A stretch of DNA of 64,000 bases, taken from the NCBI RefSeq assembly GCF_900302505.1, contig NZ_OMOJ01000004.1, positions 124,001-188,000 on the forward strand, written 5' to 3'. The notes under the pieces were generated by a model. It did not search any database, had not been told where the DNA came from, and worked only from the letters and a program-made list of their open reading frames with translations. Of the stretch, positions 16,559-26,339 are shown piece after piece; within the stretch, counting starts at the first letter, position 1; each line of letters opens with the position of its first letter. Made by a program: the position numbers and the translations under genes. The DNA is from Pseudoprimorskyibacter insulae. GTDB taxonomy: Bacteria; Pseudomonadota; Alphaproteobacteria; Rhodobacterales; Rhodobacteraceae.

Positions 16559-17200
16559 TTTCCGACCACACATGCCGTCTTAACCGGCGATTTCATCGAC
16601 TCGCGCCGCGCGGACCTTGTTTCATTGGACACCGCGATGGAGGCGCTAAGCAGTGCGATGCCGGTGTTGGCCGAGGACTCTGGCTTGGACCTCCCCCTAC
16701 CCTTCCACCGCTTTCGCGGTGATGGTTGGCAAGTGTTCCACCCCGATCCACAGGCCAGCCTACGCACCGCCCTGCGCCTGATCGCACGGCTTGCTGCTTC
16801 CGGTACGGGGCTGAAAACCCGCATCGCCATCGGAATTGGACAGGCGACCCTGTCCGCCGATCACAACCTTGCCACCAGTCATGGCCCGGCATTTGTGCAG
16901 GCAGGCCTATTGTTGGATGATATGGACCGGACTGACCGCTTAATACTGGCATATGATGCGGGGCAAATGCACTGCGCGATGACTGGGCTGGTCGATGTGA
17001 TGTCGCGCAGTTGGACAAAGGCTCAAGGCGAGGCGCTGTTTCTGGCACTGGCTAGCGGCGATGAACCAACCCAAGAAGAGATCGCGAAACACCTTGGCGT
17101 CACCCGTCAAGCCATCCAACAAAGATTGGCGGCGACAGGCCATAACCAGCTAAAAGAGGCCTTGTATGCATTTGAGGCCACCCTTCGAGATCCGAGTTGA
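16553..17200 (+). CDS. SatD-family protein with C-terminal helix-turn-helix
   Basis: 215 aa from the ATG at 16553, which lies inside the last half unit of the repeat array. The N-terminus TTHAVLTGDFIDSRR fits the SatD family. RFRGDGWQVF (about 53-62) and RIAIGIG (about 90-96) resemble strands of a nucleotidyl-cyclase-like fold. Residues about 172-195 (TQEEIAKHLGVTRQAIQQRL) form a clear HTH. SatD is named from the Streptococcus sat locus and has no settled function. The next gene, DUF3307, starts 8 bases after the stop, so they form an operon. The HTH plus the palindromic array at its own start suggest autoregulation; this is inference. No Shine-Dalgarno is visible before the ATG. Confidence 0.75.
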   Translation: MSFPTTHAVLTGDFIDSRRADLVSLDTAMEALSSAMPVLAEDSGLDLPLPFHRFRGDGWQVFHPDPQASLRTALRLIARLAASGTGLKTRIAIGIGQATLSADHNLATSHGPAFVQAGLLLDDMDRTDRLILAYDAGQMHCAMTGLVDVMSRSWTKAQGEALFLALASGDEPTQEEIAKHLGVTRQAIQQRLAATGHNQLKEALYAFEATLRDPS

Positions 17201-17207
17201 TTGAGCC

Positions 17208-17933
17208 ATGATTGAAACCTTCGCCGCGCTTTTGGTGGCCCATGTGATCGGTGACTTCGTTCTGCAAACCGACTGGATTGCCGCGAACAAGCGCAGGCCG
17301 CAGGTTCTGGTGCTGCATGTCGCGCTGCATCTGGCGCTGTTGCTGGCGCTGTTTGGCCAAGTTCACAGCCCGTATCTCTATGCGCTGGCGGCGGCCCATC
17401 TGGCGATTGACGCGATCAAGCTGGCCCTGCCGGATCGGCTCTGGGCGTTTCTGGCCGATCAGGCAGCCCATGTTGCCACGCTGGCCGCGCTGGCCATCCT
17501 GCAACCGGACCTCTGGGGCACTGCCCCCATCACCGCGCACCTGCCGCAGATCGCGCACAAGGCGTTGACCACGGCTGTCACGCTGGCCGGGCTGGTCGTG
17601 GCCATCCGCGCGGGCGGCTTTGCAATTTCCCGGCTTTTGGCCCCCTACAGCGGCCATTGGACCCGCAACCGTGTCCTGTCGGGCGGGCTGAGGGAGGCTG
17701 GCGCCCTGATCGGTCAATTGGAGCGCGGCTTGGTCTTCGTCTTGATCCTAGTCGGGCACCCCACCGGCGTTGCCTTCCTGATCGCGGCAAAGTCAGTTTT
17801 GCGCTTTGGTGAAAGCCGAAATGACAGGCGCATGGCCGAATATGTGCTGATCGGCACGCTCGCATCGGTCGGCTGGGCCATGCTTTCGGCCTATGGCACG
17901 GTTTGGTTGCTGAAACAGCTGACCTCGGCTTGA
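17208..17933 (+). CDS. DUF3307 integral membrane protein, partner of SatD
   Basis: 241 aa. DUF3307 signature at the N-terminus: LLVAHVIGDFVLQTDWIAANK (residues about 7-27) and an HVALHLALLLAL helix, followed by AAHLAIDAIK. About six hydrophobic segments are visible. The family is uncharacterised; conserved Asp, Gln and His residues inside membrane segments hint at binding a polar ligand or a catalytic site. It starts 8 bases after satD; SatD-DUF3307 pairing is known from other bacteria. Function cannot be assigned from sequence. Confidence 0.8.
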   Translation: MIETFAALLVAHVIGDFVLQTDWIAANKRRPQVLVLHVALHLALLLALFGQVHSPYLYALAAAHLAIDAIKLALPDRLWAFLADQAAHVATLAALAILQPDLWGTAPITAHLPQIAHKALTTAVTLAGLVVAIRAGGFAISRLLAPYSGHWTRNRVLSGGLREAGALIGQLERGLVFVLILVGHPTGVAFLIAAKSVLRFGESRNDRRMAEYVLIGTLASVGWAMLSAYGTVWLLKQLTSA

Positions 17934-17977
17934 GATCGCCGCCCAAAGGGCCTACCTAATAGGAAAGGAGAAAACTC

Positions 17978-18361
17978 ATGTTTGGCATTCCCGGCAAGCA
18001 GGCGGTGACCCTAACCCCCGCCGCAGTGAAACAGATCGTCAAGCTGATGCAGCGTGACGGCCGCGCCGGGCTGCGCATTGGCCTGAAGAAAGGCGGCTGC
18101 GCAGGCATGGAATACACCATGGAATATGTCGATCAGGCCGATCCGAACGACGAAGTGGTCGAACAAGATGGCGCGCGGGTGATGATTGCCCCGATGGCGC
18201 AGATGTTCCTGTTCGGCACCCATATCAACTATGAAACCAGCCTGCTGGAATCGGGGTTCAAGTTCATCAACCCCAATGTCACCGACGCCTGCGGCTGCGG
18301 CGAGTCGATCAAGTTCAAAGACATCGAAGAGCTTCAGGCCGAACGCGCCGCGCAGGGCTAA
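17978..18361 (+). CDS. A-type iron-sulfur carrier (HesB/IscA/SufA family)
   Basis: 127 aa. The three conserved cysteines are present: one in KKGGCAGMEY (about residue 41) and two in DACGCGES (about 107-109). A-type carriers bind a [2Fe-2S] or [4Fe-4S] cluster and pass it to apoproteins. AAAGGAG lies 8 bases before the ATG. The TfoX-domain gene follows after one base, so they are cotranscribed. It is functionally related to the DUF59 gene at 14707. SufA, IscA and ErpA cannot be told apart from this sequence alone. Confidence 0.9.
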   Translation: MFGIPGKQAVTLTPAAVKQIVKLMQRDGRAGLRIGLKKGGCAGMEYTMEYVDQADPNDEVVEQDGARVMIAPMAQMFLFGTHINYETSLLESGFKFINPNVTDACGCGESIKFKDIEELQAERAAQG

Positions 18362-18362
18362 G

Positions 18363-18686
18363 ATGGGCATCAGCACCGACGAAATCGAATTTGCCAAGGA
18401 TCTGTTTTCAGGACTGGGCGAATTGACCACGCGCCGGATGATGGGCGGGTTGTGCCTGTATCATGAGGGTACAATCTTTGCGATCATTCACCACGAACTG
18501 GGCCTGATGATCAAAGGCGCAGGCGCCTTCATCGACCAGCTTGAGGCACAAGGCTGCACGCGCTGGGTTCACACCCGCAAGGATGGCGGGACGGCGGCAA
18601 TGCCCTATTGGACCCTGCCGCCTGAATGCGAAGATGACCCCGATGAAGCCGTGGCGCTGGCCCGAGAGGCGCTGCGCCACCTGTAA
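18363..18686 (+). CDS. TfoX N-terminal-domain protein
   Basis: 107 aa from ATG 18363, directly after the stop of the A-type carrier gene. The start MGISTDEIEFAKDLFSGLGELTTRRMMGGLCLY is typical of the TfoX_N domain, here as a stand-alone domain without the C-terminal half found in E. coli Sxy. In gammaproteobacteria Sxy works with CRP at competence genes; the single-domain proteins of alphaproteobacteria have no established role. It ends one base from the convergent GST gene. Confidence 0.85.
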   Translation: MGISTDEIEFAKDLFSGLGELTTRRMMGGLCLYHEGTIFAIIHHELGLMIKGAGAFIDQLEAQGCTRWVHTRKDGGTAAMPYWTLPPECEDDPDEAVALAREALRHL

Positions 18687-18687
18687 A

Positions 18688-19299
18688 TCAGGCCGGGGGC
18701 AAGGCCTTGTTGTCAAAGGCCACTGCCTTGGCAAGGCTGGGATCGGCACGGCACCGATCGACCCAAGCGCGGATAGGTCCGGTGTCCGGCAACAGTGCGG
18801 GCAACCAATTGAACGGCGACACCACCAGCATATCCACCGCCGAGATCGTATCACCCATCAAGAAATCCTGCCCCTCAAGCGCCTTGTCCAGAACGGCCTG
18901 CGCTTCGGCCCAACCGCGATAGGACGAGGTAAAGACCGGGTTCTCAAGCTCAGTCACTTTCATCATGATGACCGGCTCAAACACATAGCCATACCACGCC
19001 ATCCAGCCCAGATAGGCCCCATGGTCCGGCGTGCCCACTGCGGGTGCCAATCCGGCATCGGGAAACAGGTTGGTCAAATGGGTCATGATCGCCCCGCTTT
19101 CGCGGATCATCACACCGTCATGCACCAGAACCGGCACCTTCTTTTCAGGATGCGGATTGCCCGCATCGGCCCCGCCCGACCCATCGCGGCGCGGGATATC
19201 TGTCACGCGGATCTCAACATCGTTTTCCGCGCCAAGCGCGTAGATCAATTGCAGCACACGGGTCGACCGGCTGCGGGGGGCATGGAAAAGGGTCAGCAT
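18688..19299 (-). CDS. Glutathione S-transferase family protein
   Basis: 203 aa from ATG 19299. AGGAG lies 8 bases upstream of this ATG; an upstream in-frame GTG overlaps that Shine-Dalgarno and is rejected. The N-terminal thioredoxin fold starts LTLFHAPRSRSTRVLQLI with a Ser-rich site, and KKVPVLVHDGVMIRESGAI is the cis-Pro and glutathione-contact region. The C-terminal all-alpha domain has DTISAVDMLV, the usual N-capping Asp. Substrate unknown. It is convergent with the TfoX gene. Confidence 0.88.
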   Translation of the reverse strand: MLTLFHAPRSRSTRVLQLIYALGAENDVEIRVTDIPRRDGSGGADAGNPHPEKKVPVLVHDGVMIRESGAIMTHLTNLFPDAGLAPAVGTPDHGAYLGWMAWYGYVFEPVIMMKVTELENPVFTSSYRGWAEAQAVLDKALEGQDFLMGDTISAVDMLVVSPFNWLPALLPDTGPIRAWVDRCRADPSLAKAVAFDNKALPPA

Positions 19300-19360
19300 G
19301 CTGGGCACTCCTGAAGCATTCGCTTGGGATCAGTTTAGGCCAATATGCAGGCGGCTGTCG

Positions 19361-20266
19361 TCAGGGATCTTTCTTCAGGTGCAAATACGTCTCAGCAAAG
19401 CGCTTGGACAAATGATCGCCCGCGACGATGCTTTGGCCCGCACCCATTGGGGCGACATTGGCATCGAAGTTGGGATTAAAGAACAGCGGCACCGATATCC
19501 GCTCCTCAGCGCTGCCTTTGACGCGATGAAGGGTCGCGATGACGCGCTTTTCCGTCCACATTTCAAGCATTTCACCGAAGTTGATCACAAACTCTCCGGG
19601 CTGGGCATTCACCGGCATCCACGCGTCATCGCGACCCAGCACCTCTAGGCCCGGCACGCCATCGGTGGCCAGCAGCGTCAGGCAGCCGTAATCGGTGTGC
19701 GCGGCAATGCCAAAGTCCTTTTCCCCTGCCCAATCAGGGCGTTGCGGGTAATAGTTGCCCCGCAACAGCGCCATGGGCGTGTCGAACTTGTCATCGAAGT
19801 AATGCGCATCTTCGCCAATCGCCTGCGCAATCCCCCGCAGCAGCCCCATCGCAACGCCCATCGCATCGCGGTAATAATCCTCCAGCACCTCGCGGAAGCC
19901 CGCAAGCGCGGGCCATTGGTTCGGCGCATAGACCGGCAGATCGGCCAGTCGGTGCCCGGCGGGCAGGGTAAAGCCGCAATCGAACACCTGTTTGTAATCG
20001 GGGTTCGCATCGGGATCGACCTGTTCGGACATCGGCCCGCCCCAGCCCCGGTTGGCACCGGTCCGGGCCATATCCACACCGCGCTTGTCCGACTCTGGCA
20101 GATCAAAGAAAGCGCGATAGGCCGCCAGCACAAACCGCACCCGCGCCGCCGTCAGCGGTGTGTTGTACACCGTCAGAAAACCGATGTTTTCACATGCATC
20201 GCGCAGGATGTCCAAGGTCGCGGCATCGCCGGCTGCGATGGCGGCTGCATCAAGTCTGGGGATCAT
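19361..20266 (-). CDS. Isopenicillin-N-synthase-like 2-oxoglutarate/Fe(II) oxygenase
   Basis: 301 aa from ATG 20266 (GGAGG 5 bases upstream). The N-terminal DIOX_N part ([26 protein letters not shown]) is followed by the 2OG-Fe(II) domain. Iron ligands are in HTDYG (His, Asp) and LHRV (His), and RISVPLFF provides the Arg/Ser that hold 2-oxoglutarate. Such enzymes hydroxylate or cyclise small molecules; a beta-lactam role should not be assumed from the family name. It is divergent from tpiA. Confidence 0.87.
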   Translation of the reverse strand: MIPRLDAAAIAAGDAATLDILRDACENIGFLTVYNTPLTAARVRFVLAAYRAFFDLPESDKRGVDMARTGANRGWGGPMSEQVDPDANPDYKQVFDCGFTLPAGHRLADLPVYAPNQWPALAGFREVLEDYYRDAMGVAMGLLRGIAQAIGEDAHYFDDKFDTPMALLRGNYYPQRPDWAGEKDFGIAAHTDYGCLTLLATDGVPGLEVLGRDDAWMPVNAQPGEFVINFGEMLEMWTEKRVIATLHRVKGSAEERISVPLFFNPNFDANVAPMGAGQSIVAGDHLSKRFAETYLHLKKDP

Positions 20267-20323
20267 ACGGGCCTCCGATGTCACACTCGCCCGTCTTATC
20301 ATTCCGCCTTTGGCGTGCAAGGC

Positions 20324-20352
20324 TTGACCTTGGACCGGCCAACGCGATGATG
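20324..20352 (+). promoter_or_regulatory. Possible tpiA promoter
   Basis: TTGACC (20324-20329), a 17-base spacer, and ATGATG (20347-20352), ending 30 bases before the tpiA start. The -35 is good and the -10 weak. Confidence 0.4.
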
Positions 20353-20382
20353 GCGACCAAATATACATTTGAGGAGCAAAGC

Positions 20383-21129
20383 ATGCGCAAGAAACTGGCG
20401 GCAGGCAATTGGAAGATGAACGGCTCATTGGCCGCACTGGATGAGATCAAGGCACTGGCATCCGTCACCGACGGCTCGGTCGAGGTGCTGATCTGCCCGC
20501 CTGCCCCGCTGGTTCACGCCGCCTGCGCCGCCGCGCCCGAAACCGTGGCAATCGGCGGTCAGGACTGCCACGCCAAGGACAGCGGCGCGCATACGGGCGA
20601 TACGGCGGCGGCCATGCTGGCCGATGTGGGCGCGTCCCACGTCATTCTGGGCCATTCCGAACGCCGCGAAGATCACGACGAACATGACGAAGACGTCCGC
20701 GCCAAATGCAACGCGGCATGGGATGCAGGCCTGACGGCAATTGTCTGCGTTGGCGAAAGCCTCAGCCAGCGCGAGGCGCAGAACACGCTTGATATCATCG
20801 GCGGTCAGTTGGCGGGGTCGGTTCCTGATGGGGCCACCGGACATAACCTTGTCATCGCCTATGAGCCGATCTGGGCCATTGGCACCGGCAAAGTGCCGAC
20901 CACCGACCAAATCGGCGAAGTGCATGATTTCATTCGCGCCCGTCTGGAACGGCGCTTTGGCGCGGGCGTTGGCCGGTCAACCCGTATTCTGTACGGCGGA
21001 TCGGTCAAACCCAGCAACGCAAACGAGATTTTCGCCGTCTCCAATGTCGATGGTGCCTTGGTTGGCGGGGCCAGCCTCAAGGCCAGCGATTTCGGCGCGA
21101 TCATCAGCGCATTGCAGGCAGCATCCTAA
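20383..21129 (+). CDS. tpiA: Triosephosphate isomerase
   Basis: 248 aa from ATG 20383; GAGGAG lies 6 bases upstream. It interconverts dihydroxyacetone phosphate and glyceraldehyde-3-phosphate in the cytoplasm. Catalytic residues are visible: Lys 11 in AGNWKMNG, His 91 in ILGHSERR and Glu 161 in [10 protein letters not shown]. The phosphate loop [11 protein letters not shown] lies near residue 210. The length is usual for the family. It is a single gene followed by a terminator. Confidence 0.97.
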   Translation: MRKKLAAGNWKMNGSLAALDEIKALASVTDGSVEVLICPPAPLVHAACAAAPETVAIGGQDCHAKDSGAHTGDTAAAMLADVGASHVILGHSERREDHDEHDEDVRAKCNAAWDAGLTAIVCVGESLSQREAQNTLDIIGGQLAGSVPDGATGHNLVIAYEPIWAIGTGKVPTTDQIGEVHDFIRARLERRFGAGVGRSTRILYGGSVKPSNANEIFAVSNVDGALVGGASLKASDFGAIISALQAAS

Positions 21130-21161
21130 AAAATCACGCGATTTTCGCGAAATTGAACCAA

Positions 21162-21188
21162 GCGCGGGCCGGTCTTGGCCCGCGTTTT
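21162..21188 (+). terminator. Terminator after tpiA
   Basis: An 8-bp GC stem (CGCGGGCC / GGCCCGCG) with a 6-base loop, then TTTT, starting about 33 bases after the stop. Confidence 0.75.
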
Positions 21189-21382
21189 GCATTTTGGGGT
21201 TGGTCCCACGTCAGCCAATCCCGTTTTGGTAAAGTTCTTGCATGTCCCGCCGTTAACACATGCGACAGGCTGGCTTGCCCCTTGGTTTCACCACGACTGA
21301 AACCGCGCGTCCCAAGGTTCGGACCCGCGAAGGCGACAGGTCGGCATCGACAAGGCCGCAGGCCACTGACCAAGGGACCGCT

Positions 21383-23125
21383 ATGCGCATTACGATCAAA
21401 GCAAAACTTTCGATGGCCTTTGCCTTCATTCTTTCGCTGTTCGGGATCGCCATGTGGCTGGCCATTGGCGACATCCGCTTTGCCAATGATTCCTTCCGCA
21501 GCATTGTCGACAATGAATCCCGTGACCTTCTGGTCGTGGAACAGATCGGAAAATCAGAGCTTCTGATGCGGTCGGCCGTTGCCGACATTTTAATTTCATT
21601 GCCCAACGAAGACAGTCAGCGGATCGCGGATCTGCAAACCGGCATGGAAATCATGTCGGATGAATTCGAAGCCCAAATGGCGCAGCTGTACGAACATCAC
21701 ATTCCCGAAAAACACGAATTGCTGGATAAGATCGGCGCGTTGCATTCCCGTATTTGGGACACCAACAAAATGATCATCAAACTGGAACTATCCGGCGATT
21801 CCAGAGGGGCCAACATCATGTACCATGGGTTGGCGCGGGAACTGACGGCAGAATCCCTGTCGTTGACCTATGAACTGACCGAGCTTCTGAAAGGTCAGAT
21901 GGATCGCGAAGTTGAAGAGACCAACACCCATGCGGATTGGTCGGTCGCTCAATCGACCCTTCTGCTGATTGCGGCCATCCTGATTGGCGGCATCGCGTCC
22001 TATACGATTGTTGTGTCGATCTCGCGTCGCCTGAACCGATCGATCGAACTGGCGCAGGAAGTGGCCTCTGGCGATTTGCGCAAGACGGTGCGCGTGGTCG
22101 GCAATGATGAAATCAGCGATCTGTTGCGTGCCCAGAACGCGATGGTTGTCCGCCTGCGTGAAGTTGCCGGGGCGGTCGCCCGCGCGGCCAAATACGTGGC
22201 CTCGGGCGCAACAGAACTGGCCTCAACCTCAGAAGTGCTGTCAAACGGCGCGACCAGTCAGGCCAGCACGACCGAACAGGTGTCCTCCTCGGCCGAGGAA
22301 ATGTCCGCCAACATTCAAAGCAGTTCAGAGAACGCCAACAAAACCGAAGGCATCGCCGCGCAAACTGCCGCCGGGGCCCGCACATCGGGCGAAGCCGTGG
22401 CTGAGGCCGTGTCAGCAATGAACGACATCGCGGAACGTATTCAGGTGGTGCAGGAAATCGCCCGGCAAACCGATCTGTTGGCGCTGAACGCGGCGGTTGA
22501 GGCCGCGCGCGCGGGCGAACATGGGCGCGGGTTTGCCGTTGTCGCCGCCGAGGTGCGCAAACTGGCCGAAAGCAGCCAAGCCGCCGCCGCCGAGATCAAA
22601 CAACTGTCCAGCCGCACCTTGTCGACGGCAACATCTGCGGGCGAATTGCTCAAGGCGCTGGTGCCAAGCATCGAGCAGACGTCGCAACTGGTGGCCGAGA
22701 TTTCGGCCGCATCGCGCGAATTGGCCAGCGGGTCCAGCCAGATCAGCCTGTCGATCCAGGAATTGGACGACGTCACCCAGCGCAACAGTTCTTCGTCCGA
22801 AGAACTGGCATCGGCGGCAACGGAACTGTCGGCGCAGGCCGACCAACTGGCCGAAACGATTTCCTTCTTCCAAGTCAACGATGACGAAGATCTGGATCTG
22901 TCTGGCATCGCTGAAGCGCGTCTGGCCTTGGCTCAGGTCGACGGCCCTGATGAGCACGACACCCCCGAAATCGCCAATGCGCCGGTGGCACCAGCACGCA
23001 AACCCGCGCCTGCCCCGGCCACGCCCAAAGCCCCTGACGGCAAGCGTGGCCTGGGGATCAACGCGAAGGCCGCTATATCAGGGCCCTTGCGCAATGGTGG
23101 GTTTGATTTCGACATGGCCGGGTGA
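21383..23125 (+). CDS. Methyl-accepting chemotaxis protein
   Basis: 580 aa from ATG 21383 (AAGGGA 6 bases upstream). One membrane helix (about 10-30), a helical periplasmic sensor (four-helix-bundle type) to about 190, a second membrane helix ([20 protein letters not shown]), a HAMP domain ([20 protein letters not shown]) and a cytoplasmic signalling domain. The highly conserved hairpin tip is [21 protein letters not shown] Pro/Ala-rich tail ends the protein, without a CheR-binding pentapeptide. No che genes are nearby, so it is an orphan receptor. The ligand is unknown. Confidence 0.92.
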   Translation: MRITIKAKLSMAFAFILSLFGIAMWLAIGDIRFANDSFRSIVDNESRDLLVVEQIGKSELLMRSAVADILISLPNEDSQRIADLQTGMEIMSDEFEAQMAQLYEHHIPEKHELLDKIGALHSRIWDTNKMIIKLELSGDSRGANIMYHGLARELTAESLSLTYELTELLKGQMDREVEETNTHADWSVAQSTLLLIAAILIGGIASYTIVVSISRRLNRSIELAQEVASGDLRKTVRVVGNDEISDLLRAQNAMVVRLREVAGAVARAAKYVASGATELASTSEVLSNGATSQASTTEQVSSSAEEMSANIQSSSENANKTEGIAAQTAAGARTSGEAVAEAVSAMNDIAERIQVVQEIARQTDLLALNAAVEAARAGEHGRGFAVVAAEVRKLAESSQAAAAEIKQLSSRTLSTATSAGELLKALVPSIEQTSQLVAEISAASRELASGSSQISLSIQELDDVTQRNSSSSEELASAATELSAQADQLAETISFFQVNDDEDLDLSGIAEARLALAQVDGPDEHDTPEIANAPVAPARKPAPAPATPKAPDGKRGLGINAKAAISGPLRNGGFDFDMAG

Positions 23126-23144
23126 ACTCTGCTCCAACAATGGA

Positions 23145-23172
23145 AAAGGCCGCGCATCTCTGCGCGGCCTTT
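23145..23172. terminator. Bidirectional terminator between the chemoreceptor gene and dctM
   Basis: A 12-bp perfect stem (AAAGGCCGCGCA / TGCGCGGCCTTT) with loop TCTC between convergent genes. The T tract is short on both sides. Confidence 0.75.
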
Positions 23173-23194
23173 GTTGTTTCAAACCCTGCCCGGA

Positions 23195-24571
23195 TCACTT
23201 GGTGATGATCTCGGGGCCCATGAAGGTGGTGGGCAACCAGGTGGACAGGATCGGGATGTAGGTCACCATGATCAGGAAGACGAACAGAACTGCCAGGAAC
23301 GGCAGGGCTGCGCGCACAACCCGCATCATCGGCATACCGGCCACACCCGAGGTCACGAACAGGTTCAGACCAACCGGGGGGGTGATCATGCCGATTTCCA
23401 TGTTCACGACCATGATGATGCCAAGGTGGATCGGGTCGATACCCAGTTCGATGGCAATCGGAAACACCAGCGGCGCCACGATCACGATCAGGCCCGACGG
23501 TTCCATGAACTGGCCACCGATCAGCAGGATCACGTTGACGATCACAAGGAACATCACCGCGCCGAAACCCGCGCTCAGCATCGCGCCAGCAATCTGCTGC
23601 GGGATCTGTTCGTCGGTCAGCACATGCTTGAGGATCAGCGCGTTGGCGATGATGAACATCAGCGTGATCGTCAGCTTGCCCGCCTCGAACAGCGTATCGC
23701 GCGTGTCGCGGTGGAAGAACGCAGTGATCAGCGCAATCGGCTTTTGGATCAGCGACAGGTTCGCCTCGCCCTCAGGACGGCTCAACGGGCCCATGTCACG
23801 ATAGACAAAGCTGGCAATCAGGAAGGCATAGACGGCAGCCACGGCGGCGGCTTCGGTCGGGGTAAAGATCCCGCCATAGATCCCGCCAAGGATGATAACG
23901 ATCAGGAACAGGCCCCAAATCGCATCGCTGCCCGCTGCGGCCACTTCGCCCCAGCCTTTCCATTCGCCCTTCGGCAGATTGCGAATCTTGGCGATGACAA
24001 AGATGGTCAGCATCAGCATCGATCCGGCCATCAGACCCGGAATAACACCGGCCAGGAACATCCGGCCAACCGATACGTCCGTCGCCGAGGCATAGACCAC
24101 CATCACGATGGACGGCGGGATCAGAATGCCGAGCGTGCCTGCGTTGGCGATGACACCGGCGGCGAAATCCTTGGAATAGCCTACCTGACGCATGCCCGCG
24201 ATCACGATCGAGCCAATGGCCACAACCGTTGCCGGGGACGACCCGGACAGGGCCGCGAACAACATACAGGCAAAGACGCCCGCAATCGCCAGACCGCCGG
24301 GGAAGTGCCCCACCAGCGCGATCGAGAAACGGATGATCCGCCGCGCAACACCGCCCGTAGACATAAAGCTGGAGGCCAGAACAAAGAACGGAATGGCCAG
24401 CAGCGTGTAGTGACCGGCCATCGCCTGAAACAGCGACTGGGCAACAGCGGCCAGCGAGGTGTCGGACAGAACCAGCAGGAAGATGATCGACGAAAAGCCA
24501 AGGCTGATCGCGATTGGCACGCCGATCAGCATCAGGCCGATCACCATGCAAAACAGAATGACAACATCCAT
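23195..24571 (-). CDS. dctM: TRAP transporter large permease (DctM)
   Basis: 458 aa from ATG 24571. GAGGA lies 9 bases upstream; a TTG nine bases earlier overlaps the dctQ stop and is less likely. About 12 hydrophobic segments. DctM motifs: AIPFFVLASSFMSTGG, ALSGSSPATVVAIG and NAGTLGILIPPSI, and near the C-terminus GMITPPVGLNLFV. It couples import of an organic acid to sodium or proton flow across the inner membrane. It is last in the dctP-dctQ-dctM operon. Confidence 0.93.
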   Translation of the reverse strand: MDVVILFCMVIGLMLIGVPIAISLGFSSIIFLLVLSDTSLAAVAQSLFQAMAGHYTLLAIPFFVLASSFMSTGGVARRIIRFSIALVGHFPGGLAIAGVFACMLFAALSGSSPATVVAIGSIVIAGMRQVGYSKDFAAGVIANAGTLGILIPPSIVMVVYASATDVSVGRMFLAGVIPGLMAGSMLMLTIFVIAKIRNLPKGEWKGWGEVAAAGSDAIWGLFLIVIILGGIYGGIFTPTEAAAVAAVYAFLIASFVYRDMGPLSRPEGEANLSLIQKPIALITAFFHRDTRDTLFEAGKLTITLMFIIANALILKHVLTDEQIPQQIAGAMLSAGFGAVMFLVIVNVILLIGGQFMEPSGLIVIVAPLVFPIAIELGIDPIHLGIIMVVNMEIGMITPPVGLNLFVTSGVAGMPMMRVVRAALPFLAVLFVFLIMVTYIPILSTWLPTTFMGPEIITK

Positions 24572-24576
24572 CTCGA

Positions 24577-25266
24577 TCAATCCTCGCGGTTCAGGTGGGC
24601 GACGTCTTCGACGGCGTCTTCGGCTTCATGGCTGACGATCAGGCTGTCCTGAGTGCCTTTCACAAGGCGCAAGCTCGCTTGAACGACGCGCACCAGCAAA
24701 AGCAGCATGCCAAACGGCAGCATGAAATAAGGGATGAAACGCGGGATCTTTTCATAGGCTTCGCCGTTGTTGATCAACGGTTCGATCCAGCGCAACATGT
24801 CAGGCATCGGAATGTCGGTCACCTCGTACCACGACCGGTAACTGGTGCGCTTCATTTCCTCCAGACCGGTCGGGAACCAACGGCCCGTGGTCTGCGGCAG
24901 GTTCGCAAAGTTCGCCCAGTAATCCCAAGCGCCTTTCAGCAATAGCACGGCATAGGCCACACAAATCGCCGCCGCCAGCAGGCTCAGAAACCGGCGGGCA
25001 CCGGGGCTGACGATGTTCAGCACCGCATCAACGCCCAGATGCGCGGTGACTTTCACCGCATAGCTGACCCCGAACAGGACCAGCCAGGCAAACAGAAACG
25101 ACGTGGCCTCAAGCCCCCAGATCAGCCCGGTATTGAACCCGTAGCGCAGCACGACGTTGACAAAGGTGATGATGGTCATCAGCCCGAGGATCAGCGCGAT
25201 TGCGGTTTCCTCGATCTCGTTCACGACACGGCCAAGGGCCGAACCGGTATAGGTCTGAGACGACAT
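24577..25266 (-). CDS. dctQ: TRAP transporter small permease (DctQ)
   Basis: 229 aa from ATG 25266, with GGGAG 8 bases upstream; a GTG three codons earlier is rejected. Four hydrophobic helices, the first with LILGLMTIITFVNVVLRYGF, then GLEATSFLFAWLVLFG, the DctQ signature. A larger than usual loop (about residues 120-175, WFPTGLEEMKRTSYRSW) separates helices 3 and 4. It forms the membrane complex with DctM; five bases separate its stop from the dctM start. Confidence 0.9.
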   Translation of the reverse strand: MSSQTYTGSALGRVVNEIEETAIALILGLMTIITFVNVVLRYGFNTGLIWGLEATSFLFAWLVLFGVSYAVKVTAHLGVDAVLNIVSPGARRFLSLLAAAICVAYAVLLLKGAWDYWANFANLPQTTGRWFPTGLEEMKRTSYRSWYEVTDIPMPDMLRWIEPLINNGEAYEKIPRFIPYFMLPFGMLLLLVRVVQASLRLVKGTQDSLIVSHEAEDAVEDVAHLNRED

Positions 25267-25340
25267 GTCCCCCACTCCCGACAGGATGTGAAAAACCCGG
25301 CCCCATCAGGGGGCCGGGAAGGTCAGGCTTGTGCCTGTTC

Positions 25341-26339
25341 TTAGTTGTTAAACGACTGGGCCGCGTCGATGTTTTCCTGGCCCACGTCACCGACGAACTG
25401 TTCCCAAACGGGCTTCATTGCGTCGACCCATGCCTGACGCTGTTCAGCGTTCAGTTCGCGGATCACACCGCCTGCGTCCAGAACGGACTGACGGGCATCG
25501 GAGTCAACCTGACCCACGGCCGCGTTACGGGCGACGGTGACTTCTTCCAGAATGGTGCCCAGCTGGGTGCGCACGTCTTCCGGCAGGCTTTCCCACCAAT
25601 CAACATTGGTCACGACCATGTAGTCGATGATGCCGTGGTTGGTTTCGGTGGTGCCGTCCTGAACTTCAAAGAACTTCTGGCCGTAGATGTTCGACCAGGT
25701 GTTTTCCTGACCGTCCACAACGCCGGTTTGCAGCGCGCCATACACTTCCGAGAAGGCCATCGGCTGCGGCGAGGCACCCAGTGCTTCGATCTGAGCCTTG
25801 ATGACTTCCGACGGCTGAACGCGGAACTTCAAACCGGCGGCATCGGCGGGCGATACCAGCGCTTTGTTGGCCGAGATCTGCTTCATGCCATTGTGCCAGA
25901 ACTGCAGGCCCAGCAGGCCGCGGCGGGTCATCGACTCTTTCATCGCCTGACCGGTTTCCGAGTTCTGGAAGCCGTCAACCGCGTTGATGTCTTTGAACAT
26001 GAACGGCAGGTCGAAAATGCGGAACACTTTGGTGAACTGCTCGAACTTCGACAGCGAAGGCGCGGCCATCTGAACGTCGCCTTGCAGCATCGCTTCGAGA
26101 ACCTGATCGTCGTTGTACAGCGTCGAGTTCGGGAAAACCTCCATGCAGGCCTTGCCGTTCATCTCTTCGTTCACACGCTCGGCCAGCAGGGTTGCTGCGA
26201 TGCCTTTGGGGTGACGGTCCGAGTTGGTGACGTGGCTGAACTTGATGACGATTTCGCCATCATCACAAGCTGCAACAGCGGTGTTGGCACCTGCTGCCAG
26301 AGCCAGCGTGGCGGTCGCCGCCAGGAAAAATTTCTTCAT
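25341..26339 (-). CDS. dctP: TRAP transporter periplasmic substrate-binding protein (DctP)
   Basis: 332 aa from ATG 26339 (GGGAGGA 5 bases upstream). Signal peptide MKKFFLAATATLALAAG with an AVA-A cleavage site. DctP features: IKFSHVTNSDRHPKG at the mature N-terminus, KGLKFRVQPS-like substrate-arginine region (LKFRVQPSEV) and QENTWSNIYGQKFFEVQ. The Arg expected to bind the carboxylate is in that segment. The adjacent DctB/DctD-type regulators suggest a C4-dicarboxylate, but the ligand is not proven. It is first in the operon, with palindromic activator-like sites about 190-245 bases upstream. Confidence 0.93.
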   Translation of the reverse strand: MKKFFLAATATLALAAGANTAVAACDDGEIVIKFSHVTNSDRHPKGIAATLLAERVNEEMNGKACMEVFPNSTLYNDDQVLEAMLQGDVQMAAPSLSKFEQFTKVFRIFDLPFMFKDINAVDGFQNSETGQAMKESMTRRGLLGLQFWHNGMKQISANKALVSPADAAGLKFRVQPSEVIKAQIEALGASPQPMAFSEVYGALQTGVVDGQENTWSNIYGQKFFEVQDGTTETNHGIIDYMVVTNVDWWESLPEDVRTQLGTILEEVTVARNAAVGQVDSDARQSVLDAGGVIRELNAEQRQAWVDAMKPVWEQFVGDVGQENIDAAQSFNN

